This document shows, piece by piece, positions 9,012 through 17,385 of a DNA stretch of 64,000 bases. The DNA lies in contig JAVJTC010000029.1 in the NCBI GenBank assembly GCA_040219085.1, positions 62,001-126,000 on the forward strand, in the 5' to 3' direction. Position numbers and translations under genes: made by a program. Under the pieces are notes generated by a model, which saw nothing but the letters and a program-made list of their open reading frames with translations, had not been told where the DNA came from and did not search any database. This DNA comes from Acidimicrobiales bacterium. Lineage in GTDB: Bacteria > Actinomycetota > Acidimicrobiia > Acidimicrobiales > JAVJTC01. Numbering within the stretch: the first letter of the stretch is position 1; every line of letters begins with the position of its first letter.

Positions 9012-10130
9012 TCAGATGCCGATGGCGGTCGCGAAGCTCTCCCGGTGATGGGCCGGGGTCCCGAGAAGCGCCTCGGAGGCCTTCGCCCGTTTGTAGTAGA
9101 GCGACGCGGGGTGTTCCCAGGTGAACCCGATCCCGCCGTGGACCTGGATGTTGTCCCCGGCGACGTCGACGAAAGCCTGCGAACAGAACGCCGCAGCCAG
9201 CGACGCCGTCAGCGCAACGTCGTCGTCCCCGTCGGCGACGGCCCGCGCCGCGTTCCACGACACAGCCCGGGCGGAGTCGACACGCAGCAACATCTCGGCG
9301 CAACGGTGCTTGACCGCCTGGAACGAACCGATCGGTCGGCCGAACTGGTGGCGTTCCTTCGCGTAGTCCACGGCCATCTCGAGGCAGCGTCCCATCGCAC
9401 CGGTCTGTTCGGCCGCGAGCATCACCGCCGCCCGGGGCAGGAGGTGGCCGAGCGCTGCCGCGCCCGAGCCGGGCTCGGCGATCGCGACGGTGGGGCACTC
9501 GGTGAAGGTGACCATGGCCTGCTTGCGCGTGAGATCCATCGCGGAGAGAGGCGTGACGGTCAGCCCGGGGGTGTCGGCGTCGACGACGAACACCCCGACG
9601 CCGGCGTCACTGCGGGCCACCACGACGAGGGACTCGGCGGTGTGTCCGTCGACGACATGTGACGCGGCGCCTTCGAGCAGCCAGCGATCGGCCGGCATGG
9701 ACGCCGCCACAGAGGTCCCCGCCACGTCATGGGCTCCGGTGCCATCGGTCATGACCAGGGTCGCGGTCCGCCCGGCGGCGATCGCCTCCAGCAGGGCCGC
9801 GGCGTCATCAGACGCCTCGACCGACCACAGCATGGTCGTCGCCAGCGCGGTGGCCAGCAGCGGCCCGCCGTAGAGCGCGCGTCCCGCCTCCTCCATCACG
9901 ACGGCGAGTTCGACCCACCCGTACCCCTGACCACCGTGCTCGGCAGGGATCACCAGCGACGGCAGTCCGAGCTGTTCGGTGGCGAGGCGCCACACGTCGG
10001 AGTCGTGGCCACGGTCGGTCTCCATCTGCACCCGGACGGCGCTCTCGTCGCTGTGCCGTTCGAAGAAGCCACGAACGGCGTCACGCAGCTGCTCCTGGTC
10101 GTCGTCGTAGCCGACACGGGTGTCGGTCAT
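9012..10130 (-). CDS. Acyl-CoA dehydrogenase
   Basis: A 372-residue FAD enzyme that introduces the alpha-beta double bond in acyl-CoA. The start at 10130 (MTDTRVGYDDDQEQL) is chosen because its ATG overlaps the TGA of the upstream gene (ATGA) and fits the usual N-terminus, although the frame is open further back. Visible family marks are RHQFGRPIGSFQAVKH (FAD/substrate region), AAEQTGAMGRCLEMA and the C-terminal QVHGGIGFTWEHPASLYYKR. It belongs to the actinobacterial FadE type often used on sterol or alicyclic side chains; a heteromeric partner is not present, so it may be homomeric. Confidence 0.88.
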   Translation of the reverse strand: MTDTRVGYDDDQEQLRDAVRGFFERHSDESAVRVQMETDRGHDSDVWRLATEQLGLPSLVIPAEHGGQGYGWVELAVVMEEAGRALYGGPLLATALATTMLWSVEASDDAAALLEAIAAGRTATLVMTDGTGAHDVAGTSVAASMPADRWLLEGAASHVVDGHTAESLVVVARSDAGVGVFVVDADTPGLTVTPLSAMDLTRKQAMVTFTECPTVAIAEPGSGAAALGHLLPRAAVMLAAEQTGAMGRCLEMAVDYAKERHQFGRPIGSFQAVKHRCAEMLLRVDSARAVSWNAARAVADGDDDVALTASLAAAFCSQAFVDVAGDNIQVHGGIGFTWEHPASLYYKRAKASEALLGTPAHHRESFATAIGI

Positions 10131-10546
10131 CCGAACGCCTTCGCCGTCTTCTGGGAGTCGTAGAACTCGCGGAACAGGGTGAGCAGTCCGTCCCGGAAAC
10201 GGAACAGCGCGATGTAGCGGTTGTCGTAGGTCTGGCCGGTCTCCTTCATCGTCCCGATGCTCGTGTACTCGACGATCCACTCGTCGGGGTCGGCCATCTC
10301 GTGGGTCTCGGTGACCGTGAACGCGAAGTCGACCCGCCCGTAGGAACCGGAGAGCCGTTCATGCAGGTTCTGCTTCCCGGCCGTGCGCGACGGTGTGCCG
10401 GTGTAGGAGAACGGCGCCTCGAAGACGACGTCGTCGGCCCAGTACCGCGCCATCTCGTCGACGTCGCCCTCGCCGACGGCTGCGAAGATCTTCTCGATGA
10501 CGGCCATGTTCGCCCTCCGTCGGGCTGCGGCGTCGTCTCCGCTCAT
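10127..10546 (-). CDS. SnoaL/NTF2-like protein
   Basis: A 139-residue single cone-shaped NTF2-like domain (AAVGEGDVDEMARYWADDVVFEAPFSYTG; FRFRDGLLTLFREFYDS). The fold serves hydratases, isomerases, dehydratases and binding proteins, so no reaction can be assigned. Both of its ends overlap neighbours by the ATGA arrangement (with the SDR upstream at 10543-10546 and the acyl-CoA dehydrogenase at 10127-10130), a strong sign of co-translation and of a role in the same catabolic pathway. An internal Met at residue 14 is an alternative start. Confidence 0.75.
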   Translation of the reverse strand: MSGDDAAARRRANMAVIEKIFAAVGEGDVDEMARYWADDVVFEAPFSYTGTPSRTAGKQNLHERLSGSYGRVDFAFTVTETHEMADPDEWIVEYTSIGTMKETGQTYDNRYIALFRFRDGLLTLFREFYDSQKTAKAFG

Positions 10547-11313
10547 CGGGCGAGGAAGCCACCGTCCACGGGCATGGTGACGCCCGTGACGAAGCTCGAC
10601 ATGTCGCTGGCCAGGAACAGGACGACGTCGCCGATCTCGGTGGGTTGGGCGGGACGTCGCAGCGGAACCGAGGCGTCCAGGAACCCCTGCATGAGATCGC
10701 TGACGTCGGCGCCGGGTTCACGGCCGAAGAACCTGGGCAGCATCGGCGTGTCCACCGGACCGGGGCAGATGACGTTGACGCGGATCTTCGGGGCGAGGTG
10801 CAGCGCCGCAGACTTGGCGAACACGACGACGCCGCCCTTCGTCAGCGAGTAGAGGGGCGCGAACGGCGATCCCACGACCCCGGTGACCGATGCCGTCATG
10901 ATGATCGATCCGCTGGGCGCCTTCTCCATCACCGGGATCGCCCTGGCGACGGAGAAGAACATCGACTTGAGATTGATGTCGAGGGTCCGGTCGAAGTCCT
11001 CCTCGGACACGTCCGCTATCCCCGGAGGGCCGGGGATGCCGGCGTGGGCGAACAGGACGTCGAGGCGACCGTGGTCGCGATCGACCGCGGCGAACAGGTC
11101 CGCGATCTGGGAGACATCGCTGACGTCGACGGCGTGGGCGCTGGCCGACCCCCCGGCGTCGACGGCCATGGCGACCGTCTCGGCCGCTGCGGCCTCGTCG
11201 ATGTCGGCGACGACCACGTGCGCTCCCTCGGCGGTCATCTTCAGCGCACTGGCGCGCCCCATCCCCGATCCCGAGGCGGTGATGACCGCGACCTTGTCGT
11301 CGAGCAGACCCAT
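10543..11313 (-). CDS. SDR family oxidoreductase
   Basis: A 256-residue classical short-chain dehydrogenase: the cofactor-binding loop ASGSGMGRA near the N-terminus, HAG in place of NNAG, catalytic Ser in TASVTG and YSLTK (YxxxK). The Asp-containing VVVADID after beta-2 suggests NAD rather than NADP. It starts the minus-strand operon ending with the acyl-CoA ligase at 7425. Its start lies 76 bp from a shared promoter/operator motif (11389-11404) that it divides with the divergent LLM oxidoreductase. Substrate unknown, probably a hydroxyl intermediate of the same degradation route. Confidence 0.85.
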   Translation of the reverse strand: MGLLDDKVAVITASGSGMGRASALKMTAEGAHVVVADIDEAAAAETVAMAVDAGGSASAHAVDVSDVSQIADLFAAVDRDHGRLDVLFAHAGIPGPPGIADVSEEDFDRTLDINLKSMFFSVARAIPVMEKAPSGSIIMTASVTGVVGSPFAPLYSLTKGGVVVFAKSAALHLAPKIRVNVICPGPVDTPMLPRFFGREPGADVSDLMQGFLDASVPLRRPAQPTEIGDVVLFLASDMSSFVTGVTMPVDGGFLAR

Positions 11314-11388
11314 GGAAGCTCCTCCCCCGACCGCGCGGACCGGCGGTCACGTACCTGTCCGGGAGATGTCCCCGGGACGTGGCGAATG

Positions 11389-11404
11389 ATACGCACTATT
11401 CTCC
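11389..11404 (+). promoter_or_regulatory. Shared 16-bp promoter/operator motif, copy 1
   Basis: ATACGCACTATTCTCC lies just before the LLM oxidoreductase and occurs again with one difference (ATACGTACTATTCTCC, read on the minus strand) at 14525-14540 before the P450. Within it, TATTCT (11397-11402) is a TANNNT -10 box five nt from the ATG at 11408, so the LLM transcript is probably leaderless. The wider site GAAT...ATTC at 11384-11401 is imperfectly palindromic, as expected for a TetR-type operator. The regulator is not in the window as far as I can tell. Confidence 0.55.
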
Positions 11405-11407
11405 CCG

Positions 11408-12577
11408 ATGCTCAACGAGACGAAGTCCGTCGACCACCGCCTGGGAGGGCCCGTGCAGTTCGGAATGATCATCGGTGACGTGCCCCGCGACACGGACCCG
11501 ATCGACCAGCTGGACGGCCTCCTGGCCCAGGTCGAGGCGGGTCAGCGCAACAACCTCAAGCACTTCGTCATCGGCCAGCACTTCCTCTACGGGGATCTCC
11601 GCTGGCTCCAGCCGATACCGACGCTGGCCCGCCTGGCCGCCGAGATCGACGACGACGTCCGCCTCGGAATCACCGTCATGTTGACCCCGCTCTACAACCC
11701 GGTCGTGCTCGCCGAGGAACTCGCGACGCTCGACATCATGACGCGGGGCCGCCTCGACATCGGGCTCGGGCTCGGCTATCGCAGCGAGGAGTTCGATCTC
11801 CTGGGCGTGCCCTTCAAACAGCGTGTCAGCCGCTTCGAAGAGGGCTTCGAGATCATGAAGCTGTGCTGGACGACGAACGAGTTCGACCACCACGGCCAAC
11901 ACTGGGACATCACCGGGGCCACGCCCCACATCCATCCCGTCCAGAGGCCGTACCCGCCCATCTGGATGGGGGCGCACTCGCGCATCGGGGCCCGCCGCGC
12001 CGGCCGGGTCGGCGACCGCTTCATCATCCCGCCCGAGTACGACATCGCAGAGATGCGGGTCCGCCTCGGGATCATGAACCACGAGTTCGCCAAGAGGGGC
12101 AAGACGCTGGGTCATCAGCCGCTGCGCCGCAACATGGTGGTCGGACCGACCACGGAGGCGGCCCAGGAGAAGTTCGTGGACCTCGTCAAGGACCGCTACC
12201 TCACCTATGCCCGCAAGGAGCTCGACATCCTCGACGAGGACGCTCTGGCTGCGAACTTCTTCGACTCCGTGAAGGACTCCGTCGTGGCGGACACGCCCGC
12301 CAACGCCATCGCGAACCTGACCGCGCTGTGCGCCGCCCTTCCGATCGACCCGATCATCGTCAAGCCTCACTGGCCGACGATCTCATCGGAGGCGGCCATC
12401 GAGATCCTCGACGATCTGGGCCGCGAGGTGATCCCCGCTCTGAACGAGATCGAGCCGATGCCCATCGCCGAGATACCCGCCGCGCTCGCTCCCGCCGCGG
12501 ACGAGGTGGCCGCGGAGATCGCCGCCCAGGACGAGAAACAGCGGGCGAAGGCCGCCAACCGGAACCGATCGTCATGA
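11408..12577 (+). CDS. LLM-class flavin-dependent oxidoreductase
   Basis: A 389-residue luciferase-like monooxygenase/F420-dependent reductase family protein: VMLTPLYNPVVLAEELATLD, then RLDIGLGLGYRSEEF and a late YPPIWMGAHS block. It uses FMN or F420; the presence of cofC in the window makes F420 available. The ATG at 11408 follows a -10-like TATTCT at 11397-11402 with no Shine-Dalgarno, consistent with leaderless translation. The last ~40 residues are Ala-rich and low-complexity. It is followed after 19 nt by a SnoaL-like gene and shares a promoter motif with the P450 at 13230-14474, suggesting one oxidative pathway. Confidence 0.82.
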   Translation: MLNETKSVDHRLGGPVQFGMIIGDVPRDTDPIDQLDGLLAQVEAGQRNNLKHFVIGQHFLYGDLRWLQPIPTLARLAAEIDDDVRLGITVMLTPLYNPVVLAEELATLDIMTRGRLDIGLGLGYRSEEFDLLGVPFKQRVSRFEEGFEIMKLCWTTNEFDHHGQHWDITGATPHIHPVQRPYPPIWMGAHSRIGARRAGRVGDRFIIPPEYDIAEMRVRLGIMNHEFAKRGKTLGHQPLRRNMVVGPTTEAAQEKFVDLVKDRYLTYARKELDILDEDALAANFFDSVKDSVVADTPANAIANLTALCAALPIDPIIVKPHWPTISSEAAIEILDDLGREVIPALNEIEPMPIAEIPAALAPAADEVAAEIAAQDEKQRAKAANRNRSS

Positions 12578-12596
12578 CAACGGAGGAACGACACAC

Positions 12597-13142
12597 ATGA
12601 GTGACCTCGAGACGAGGCTGCAGTGGATGGAGGATCGCTTCGCGATTCAGGACCTGATCGTGTCCTATGCGATCGCCATCGACGACCGCGACATGGACAC
12701 CGTGGCGGACCTGTACAGCCCCGATGCCGTCTTCGACAGCGTGCTCGGCCGCAAGGAGGGCCGCGAGGCCGTCGTGGACTACTACGACAACCGCCTGGCC
12801 GAGTTCGGCGCCACGTACCACATCCCCTACATGAACTCCTGTGAGCGGGTCTCGGACACCGAAGCCACAGGAACGGTTCTCGCAGCCGCTGAGCTGGCGA
12901 TCGACGGCAAGGCCTTCGTGACGGCCATCCGCTACCACGACCACTACGTCAAGGGCGACGACGGCAAGTGGCGCTTCCGCGAACGCGGCCTCGAACAGCT
13001 CTACGCGATGAACCTCGAGGACCTCCCCGACGGTCTCGGCAGCGATCTCCGCAAGCGGTGGGCGGGTCAGATGGCCGCGGCGGACATCCCGGAGAACAAG
13101 GCCACCTGGACAGCCCACCGCGCCAAGCACGGGCTGAGCTAG
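12597..13142 (+). CDS. SnoaL-like (NTF2 superfamily) protein
   Basis: A 181-residue NTF2-like domain of the SnoaL_4 type common beside hydroxylases and SDRs in actinobacterial catabolic clusters (QDLIVSYAIAIDDRDMDTVADLYSPDAVFDS; WRFRERGLEQLY). A Shine-Dalgarno GGAGG (12583-12587) precedes the ATG. The C-terminal tail WTAHRAKHGLS is duplicated at the DNA level just behind the stop codon (31-bp direct repeat 13110-13140 and 13157-13187). Reaction unknown; it pairs with the LLM oxidoreductase upstream. Confidence 0.75.
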   Translation: MSDLETRLQWMEDRFAIQDLIVSYAIAIDDRDMDTVADLYSPDAVFDSVLGRKEGREAVVDYYDNRLAEFGATYHIPYMNSCERVSDTEATGTVLAAAELAIDGKAFVTAIRYHDHYVKGDDGKWRFRERGLEQLYAMNLEDLPDGLGSDLRKRWAGQMAAADIPENKATWTAHRAKHGLS

Positions 13143-13187
13143 AGGATCAGGAAACCACAGCCCACCGCGCCAAGCACGGGCTGAGCT
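13110..13187 (+). repeat. 31-bp direct repeat spanning the end of the SnoaL-like gene
   Basis: The bases at 13110-13140 are repeated exactly at 13157-13187 (47-bp offset). The first copy codes the last residues and ends at the stop codon, and the second is untranslated. The shift is not a multiple of three, so a read-through would not simply extend the protein. It looks like a recent segmental duplication or slippage event in the space before the convergent P450 gene. Confidence 0.85.
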
Positions 13188-13229
13188 GGACGGTCGCGTC
13201 GCCCGCGCACCCGTCCGGCACCGACAGGG

Positions 13230-14474
13230 TCAGCTCGGCCAGTTCGTGAAGACGAGCGGGTACGCCTCGTAGCGGCCGGCCTGCGTGTCGGTGCGCCAGC
13301 GGGGAGGATCCGTGGGGTCGGGCTGGGCGCCGCGGGCGAACAACTCGTGGAGCAGGCGGGGCAGCACGCCGACCACCTGGGGCTGGCCCTCAGGGGTCCC
13401 GGGTAGTCCGATCGCGAGCGGGCGCCCGGAGCACAGGTGTGCGCCTGCGCCGAAGCTGAGACCGTGGGCCGCACGCCGACCGACGGTCTCGGCTCGGCGC
13501 GGGTCGAACTGCTCGGCGGTCTCACCGTAGGTGCCCTCGTCGGTGTTGGCCGGTCCGAGCATGCACGCGATGTCCTCGGACTCGCTGACGTGGCGTCCGT
13601 CGACGTCCTGGTCGTGCATCGCCCTGCGCAGCAACGCCGGTACCGGACCGTGCAGGCGCAGACCCTCCTCCACGGCATGACGGAGCATCTCGACGTCGGC
13701 GGTGACGTCCTCGTTGCCGGGGTTGGCCTTCACCCACTCGACGATCTCGTTGAAGACGTGGGGCGTCGCATGGGTGGTGGTGTTCGCGGACGCGACGACG
13801 AAGAACAGTGCCTCGCGCAGCCAGAGATCCTCGTCGAAATCGTCGCCCTCCTCCTTCAGGACGATCGTCAACAGGTCGATCGGCAGCGACTCCTCGGCGA
13901 CCTCACCGGCCCGCCACGCAGCCACGAGCTCGCGCCGTCGGGCGAGGGAGTCCGCGTAGTACTCGGCCAGGAGGTCGTCCTTGGCCTCCATCGCCTCGCT
14001 CATCACCTCGCCGTGATCGCGGGTGGACCATTCGACCGAGGCGCCTTCACCGAGTCGCCGGGAGATGTCCTCGAGGCGCACGACGCGCGCCTCTGTGTCC
14101 ACGCCGTCGAGACCGACGACCGCGGCGGTGATCGGCACGAGCACCATCCGTGTCAACCACAGCAGGTCGACCCGCGGGAGGCCGTCGGCCCGGCGGTCGC
14201 GTTCGGCCTGCTCGAGAGCGACGGCGAGCGATCGTCCCAGGACCTCGTGTTCGTAGTGGGCGAGCGCGCGCCGCTCGAACAGCGGGCGCTGGAGACGACG
14301 GCGGGCGAGGTGCTCCTCGCCGCCGAGGGTGAGAACGCAGCCGTTGAGTAACGGCGCCGAGTCCCGGAAGTGCAGTGCCGGCCTGAACTCCTCGGAACGG
14401 AGGATCTCCTCGACCTCGTCGTGGTCGGTGAAGTGCTGCATCTCCCACGGGCTCACGTGCTGGGTGTCGGTCAT
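13230..14474 (-). CDS. Cytochrome P450
   Basis: A 414-residue bacterial class I P450. Heme ligand motif FGAGAHLCSG near the C-terminus (Cys as thiolate ligand), the K-helix EGLRL (ExxR) at ~residue 275, and an I-helix segment VASANTTTHATP. It needs a ferredoxin; a 3Fe-4S-type ferredoxin is encoded at 52925-53143, not adjacent. The upstream motif at 14525-14540 matches the one before the LLM oxidoreductase, so the two are probably co-regulated. Substrate unknown; neighbours suggest an aliphatic or terpenoid/steroid-like compound. Confidence 0.9.
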   Translation of the reverse strand: MTDTQHVSPWEMQHFTDHDEVEEILRSEEFRPALHFRDSAPLLNGCVLTLGGEEHLARRRLQRPLFERRALAHYEHEVLGRSLAVALEQAERDRRADGLPRVDLLWLTRMVLVPITAAVVGLDGVDTEARVVRLEDISRRLGEGASVEWSTRDHGEVMSEAMEAKDDLLAEYYADSLARRRELVAAWRAGEVAEESLPIDLLTIVLKEEGDDFDEDLWLREALFFVVASANTTTHATPHVFNEIVEWVKANPGNEDVTADVEMLRHAVEEGLRLHGPVPALLRRAMHDQDVDGRHVSESEDIACMLGPANTDEGTYGETAEQFDPRRAETVGRRAAHGLSFGAGAHLCSGRPLAIGLPGTPEGQPQVVGVLPRLLHELFARGAQPDPTDPPRWRTDTQAGRYEAYPLVFTNWPS

Positions 14475-14524
14475 GTCTCCCCCGGACGCCTGTGCCGTTT
14501 CGTCACGGCAATCTTGCGTATTGA

Positions 14525-14540
14525 GGAGAATAGTACGTAT
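14525..14540 (-). promoter_or_regulatory. Shared 16-bp promoter/operator motif, copy 2
   Basis: Read on the minus strand (towards the P450) this is ATACGTACTATTCTCC, 15 of 16 identical to the motif at 11389-11404. Here TATTCT lies ~53 nt before the P450 start, leaving a short leader. The site is in the divergent space between the P450 and the SDR at 14600. Two near-identical sites at two divergent promoters 3 kb apart support one regulator for the block. Confidence 0.55.
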
Positions 14541-14599
14541 GGTTTCTGACCGTCAGGGGCGGCCCTGTGTCGCGTCACATCCAGGGGGACTCGCAAGAG

Positions 14600-15427
14600 A
14601 TGAGTGACGACCGCAGGACCGCCCCAGATCACTCCTCCACGCCGCTGGCAGACCTGCAGCGTCTCGACGGGCGGATCGCCGTCGTCACCGGTGGCGCTCG
14701 GGGCATCGGACTCACGACCGCCATGCGGCTGGCCGAGGCCGGCGCGGATGTCGCCGTGCTCGATCTCGACCAGGACGGCGCTGCCGATGCGGCCGGCGCC
14801 GTGGCGAACGCCCACGGCCGCAGGGCGCTCGGGCTGGCCGTGGACATCACCGACACGGGGTCCCTCGTTGCGGCGTTCGACCGCATCACCGCCGAGCTCG
14901 GCCCCATCGCCATCCTCGTCAACAACGCCGGCGTCTACCCGGCCACGATGCTCTTGGAGATGACCGACGAGCAGTGGGACCACGTGCTCGACATCAACCT
15001 GAAGGCCGTCTTCGTGGCCTCGCGCGAGGCGGGCAACCGCATGGCGGCCAACGGCGGAGGCGTCATCGTGAACATCGCCTCGGTGTCGGGTATCCGTTCC
15101 AGTCGCGGCGGCCGGGGCCACTACGTCGCCTCCAAGCACGGCGTGATCGGCCTCACCAAGGCGTTCGGCACCGAACTCGCTCCCCACGGCATCCGCGTTC
15201 TCGGTGTTGCTCCCACCACCGTCGACACACCCGGGCTCGCCGAGCAGATGTCGTCGGCACCCGGCAACACGGACTGGATCCGCGAGCTCGGTTCGGCACT
15301 GCCCCTGGGACGCGGCTGCGTGCCCGACGACATCGCCCGCGCCGTGCTGTTCTGCGCATCCGACATGGCGGCGATGATGACCAGCAGCACGATCCTGGTC
15401 GACGGTGGCCAGGACTCGGTGATGTGA
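14600..15427 (+). CDS. SDR family oxidoreductase
   Basis: A 275-residue classical SDR with TGGARGIG (cofactor loop), NNAG, catalytic Ser in IASVSG and YVASK. VLDLD after beta-2 favours NAD. ATG 14600 is preferred over an in-frame GTG at 14567 because the family core begins ~30 residues later in both cases and the shorter form suffices; this choice is not certain. It is followed after 13 nt by a thioesterase-like gene and divergent from the P450. It probably oxidises an alcohol made by the P450 or a hydroxyacyl intermediate. Confidence 0.85.
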   Translation: MSDDRRTAPDHSSTPLADLQRLDGRIAVVTGGARGIGLTTAMRLAEAGADVAVLDLDQDGAADAAGAVANAHGRRALGLAVDITDTGSLVAAFDRITAELGPIAILVNNAGVYPATMLLEMTDEQWDHVLDINLKAVFVASREAGNRMAANGGGVIVNIASVSGIRSSRGGRGHYVASKHGVIGLTKAFGTELAPHGIRVLGVAPTTVDTPGLAEQMSSAPGNTDWIRELGSALPLGRGCVPDDIARAVLFCASDMAAMMTSSTILVDGGQDSVM

Positions 15428-15440
15428 CGGCGCCCCTGCG

Positions 15441-16247
15441 ATGACCTCGGAGTTCGATCGCGCCATCGCGCTCACTGACATCTGCGCGAAGCGCTTCGGC
15501 GCCCGGGTCCCGGAGGGTTGGCTCGGTTCCGGACGCGCTCAGGGTGGGCTGCTCGCCGCCCAAGTCCTCGCCGCCATGACGCGGACAGTCGACGACCCGA
15601 CGCGCGCGGTGCGGTCGATCACCGTGCACATGCTGAGCGCGCCAGATGCCGCGGCGCCCTACGAGATCGAGACCACCGTGCAACGCACGGGGCGATCGGT
15701 CGTGAACCTCTCGGCGCGGATCCTCCAGGGCGGCCGCCCGCTCGTGATGGGCCTGGGCCTCTTCTCCACGGACCGACACGGCCCCGACTTCGACGAACTG
15801 CCCATGCCCGAGGTCGCCCCGGCGACGCCTGGGCGCGTTACCGAGACCTACGTACCCGAATTCGCCCACCCGTTCGCAGAGCGGATGGTCCTGCAGCACC
15901 GGACGGGTCCCGAGGCGTTCTCGTCGGCGGAGGGGCCGATGACCACCGGCGGGTGGATCGGGTTCTCCGATCCACGTCCGGTGGACGAACCCGGCCTCCT
16001 CGTAATGGGCGACGCCGGGATCATGCCGTGGTGGGTGCGGCTGCCCGAGATGCGACCGACCGCCACCGTCGACTACACGGTGCACTTCCGGGCGTCGTTT
16101 CCCCGCACCGACCCCGACGAGCTCGTCTACGCCGGGATGCAGACCCGACTCGTGCGGGGCGGCTTCCTCGACTGGGACGCCGTCCTGTGGGCACCGGACG
16201 GGACCGTGCTCTGCCTCGCCCGCCAGCAGCTCGTCACTATCGGCTGA
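15441..16247 (+). CDS. Acyl-CoA thioesterase-like (double hotdog) protein
   Basis: A 268-residue TesB-like double-hotdog protein (GSGRAQGGLLAAQVLAAM; ITVHMLSAPDAAAPYEIETTVQRTGRSV; second domain DYTVHFRASFPRT...LVRGGFLDWDAVLWAPDGTVLCLARQ). Such proteins hydrolyse acyl-CoA esters. It follows the SDR closely on the same strand and its 3' end overlaps the convergent modC by 11 nt. Substrate chain unknown; it could release the acid product of the local pathway. Confidence 0.75.
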   Translation: MTSEFDRAIALTDICAKRFGARVPEGWLGSGRAQGGLLAAQVLAAMTRTVDDPTRAVRSITVHMLSAPDAAAPYEIETTVQRTGRSVVNLSARILQGGRPLVMGLGLFSTDRHGPDFDELPMPEVAPATPGRVTETYVPEFAHPFAERMVLQHRTGPEAFSSAEGPMTTGGWIGFSDPRPVDEPGLLVMGDAGIMPWWVRLPEMRPTATVDYTVHFRASFPRTDPDELVYAGMQTRLVRGGFLDWDAVLWAPDGTVLCLARQQLVTIG

Positions 16248-17385
16248 CGTCTTCCCCGTCGGTGCCGGTACCGGTGCCCGTCGCCGCCTCGCCGGTACCG
16301 GGCTCCCCCCCGGCCGCAGTGAGCGAGAGCTCCGTGGCCTTGATGGACAGCCACACGGTTCGACCCGGCTCGAGGTGCAACTCGGCGGCGGACCCCGGTG
16401 TGATGTCCGCAGTGAGCGGGACGGGCGAGCCGAGGTGAACCCGCACGGTCTCGCCGAGCGGTTCCACCGCGACGATCGTCGCCTCCCAGGTGTTGCGGGG
16501 GCTGCCGTAGGGCTTCGTCGGGTAGAGCGCAATGGCGGCCGGGCTGACGCTCACGAGCACCGGGCCGGAGATCGCGGTGTTCGCCGCGTGGAGCACCCCG
16601 CCGGCATCGACGGTGACCTCGCCACGCCGCGCTCTGCCGGCGATGAGGTTGATGCCGGCCACGTCGGCTACGTACGGCGTCGCCGGGTGTCGTCGGATCT
16701 CGTCGGGTGTGCCGCTCTGGGTGAGTCGCCCGTCCTCGATGATGTGGATCCGATCGGCGAGCAGGAAGGCGTCGGCGGGGTCGTGGGTGATCAGCAGCCG
16801 CGGGCCGCGATACCCCGCCAGGTGGGTTCGCAGCACCCGACGGAGCCGGGCGTGGGTGGTGACGTCGAGTGCGGCCAGCGGTTCGTCGAGGAGCAACAGC
16901 GACGGCTCCGGCGCGAGGGCCCTGGCCAGGGCGACGCGCTGGGCCTGGCCACCGGAGAGCTGCGGTGGATGGCGATCCGCGAAGTCTGCCAGGTCGAGGA
17001 GGTCGAGCCAGTCCCGGGCCCGGCTGCGGGCGGTCACCCGCCGAAGGCCCCGTGCGGCCAACCCGAAGGCGACGTTGTCCAGCACGCACAGGTGGTCGAA
17101 GAGCAGGTAGTCCTGGAACACGACGCCGATGTCACGGTCCTCGGGCGCCACGAAGATGCCCGCTCTGGGTGAATCCAGGGTGCGGCCGCCGAGCACGACC
17201 TCGCCGGCCTCGAGCGCGAGGAGACCCGTCAGTGCGGCGACCGTGGTGGATTTGCCGGATCCGTTCGGCCCGAGCAGTGCCGCCGTCTCGCCAGGTTCGA
17301 TGCGGAGTGCGACGTCGAGGTCGAACCCGCCGCGCGCCGCGACGATGTGGGCTTCGAGCCCCGTGGCGATGTCCGTCGCTGTCAT
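16237..17385 (-). CDS. modC: Molybdate ABC transporter ATP-binding protein
   Basis: A 382-residue ATPase: Walker A GPNGSGKST, Q-loop VVFQDYLLFDHL, signature LSGGQAQRVALARAL, Walker B LLLLDEPLAALD and the H-loop LLITHDPADAF, then a C-terminal regulatory/TOBE-like domain (NTWEATIVAVEPLGETVRV). The start at 17385 overlaps the permease stop by ATGA. It powers uptake of molybdate (or tungstate) with the adjacent permease and binding protein; molybdate is inferred from the gene set rather than from specificity residues. Confidence 0.85.
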   Translation of the reverse strand: MTATDIATGLEAHIVAARGGFDLDVALRIEPGETAALLGPNGSGKSTTVAALTGLLALEAGEVVLGGRTLDSPRAGIFVAPEDRDIGVVFQDYLLFDHLCVLDNVAFGLAARGLRRVTARSRARDWLDLLDLADFADRHPPQLSGGQAQRVALARALAPEPSLLLLDEPLAALDVTTHARLRRVLRTHLAGYRGPRLLITHDPADAFLLADRIHIIEDGRLTQSGTPDEIRRHPATPYVADVAGINLIAGRARRGEVTVDAGGVLHAANTAISGPVLVSVSPAAIALYPTKPYGSPRNTWEATIVAVEPLGETVRVHLGSPVPLTADITPGSAAELHLEPGRTVWLSIKATELSLTAAGGEPGTGEAATGTGTGTDGEDVSR

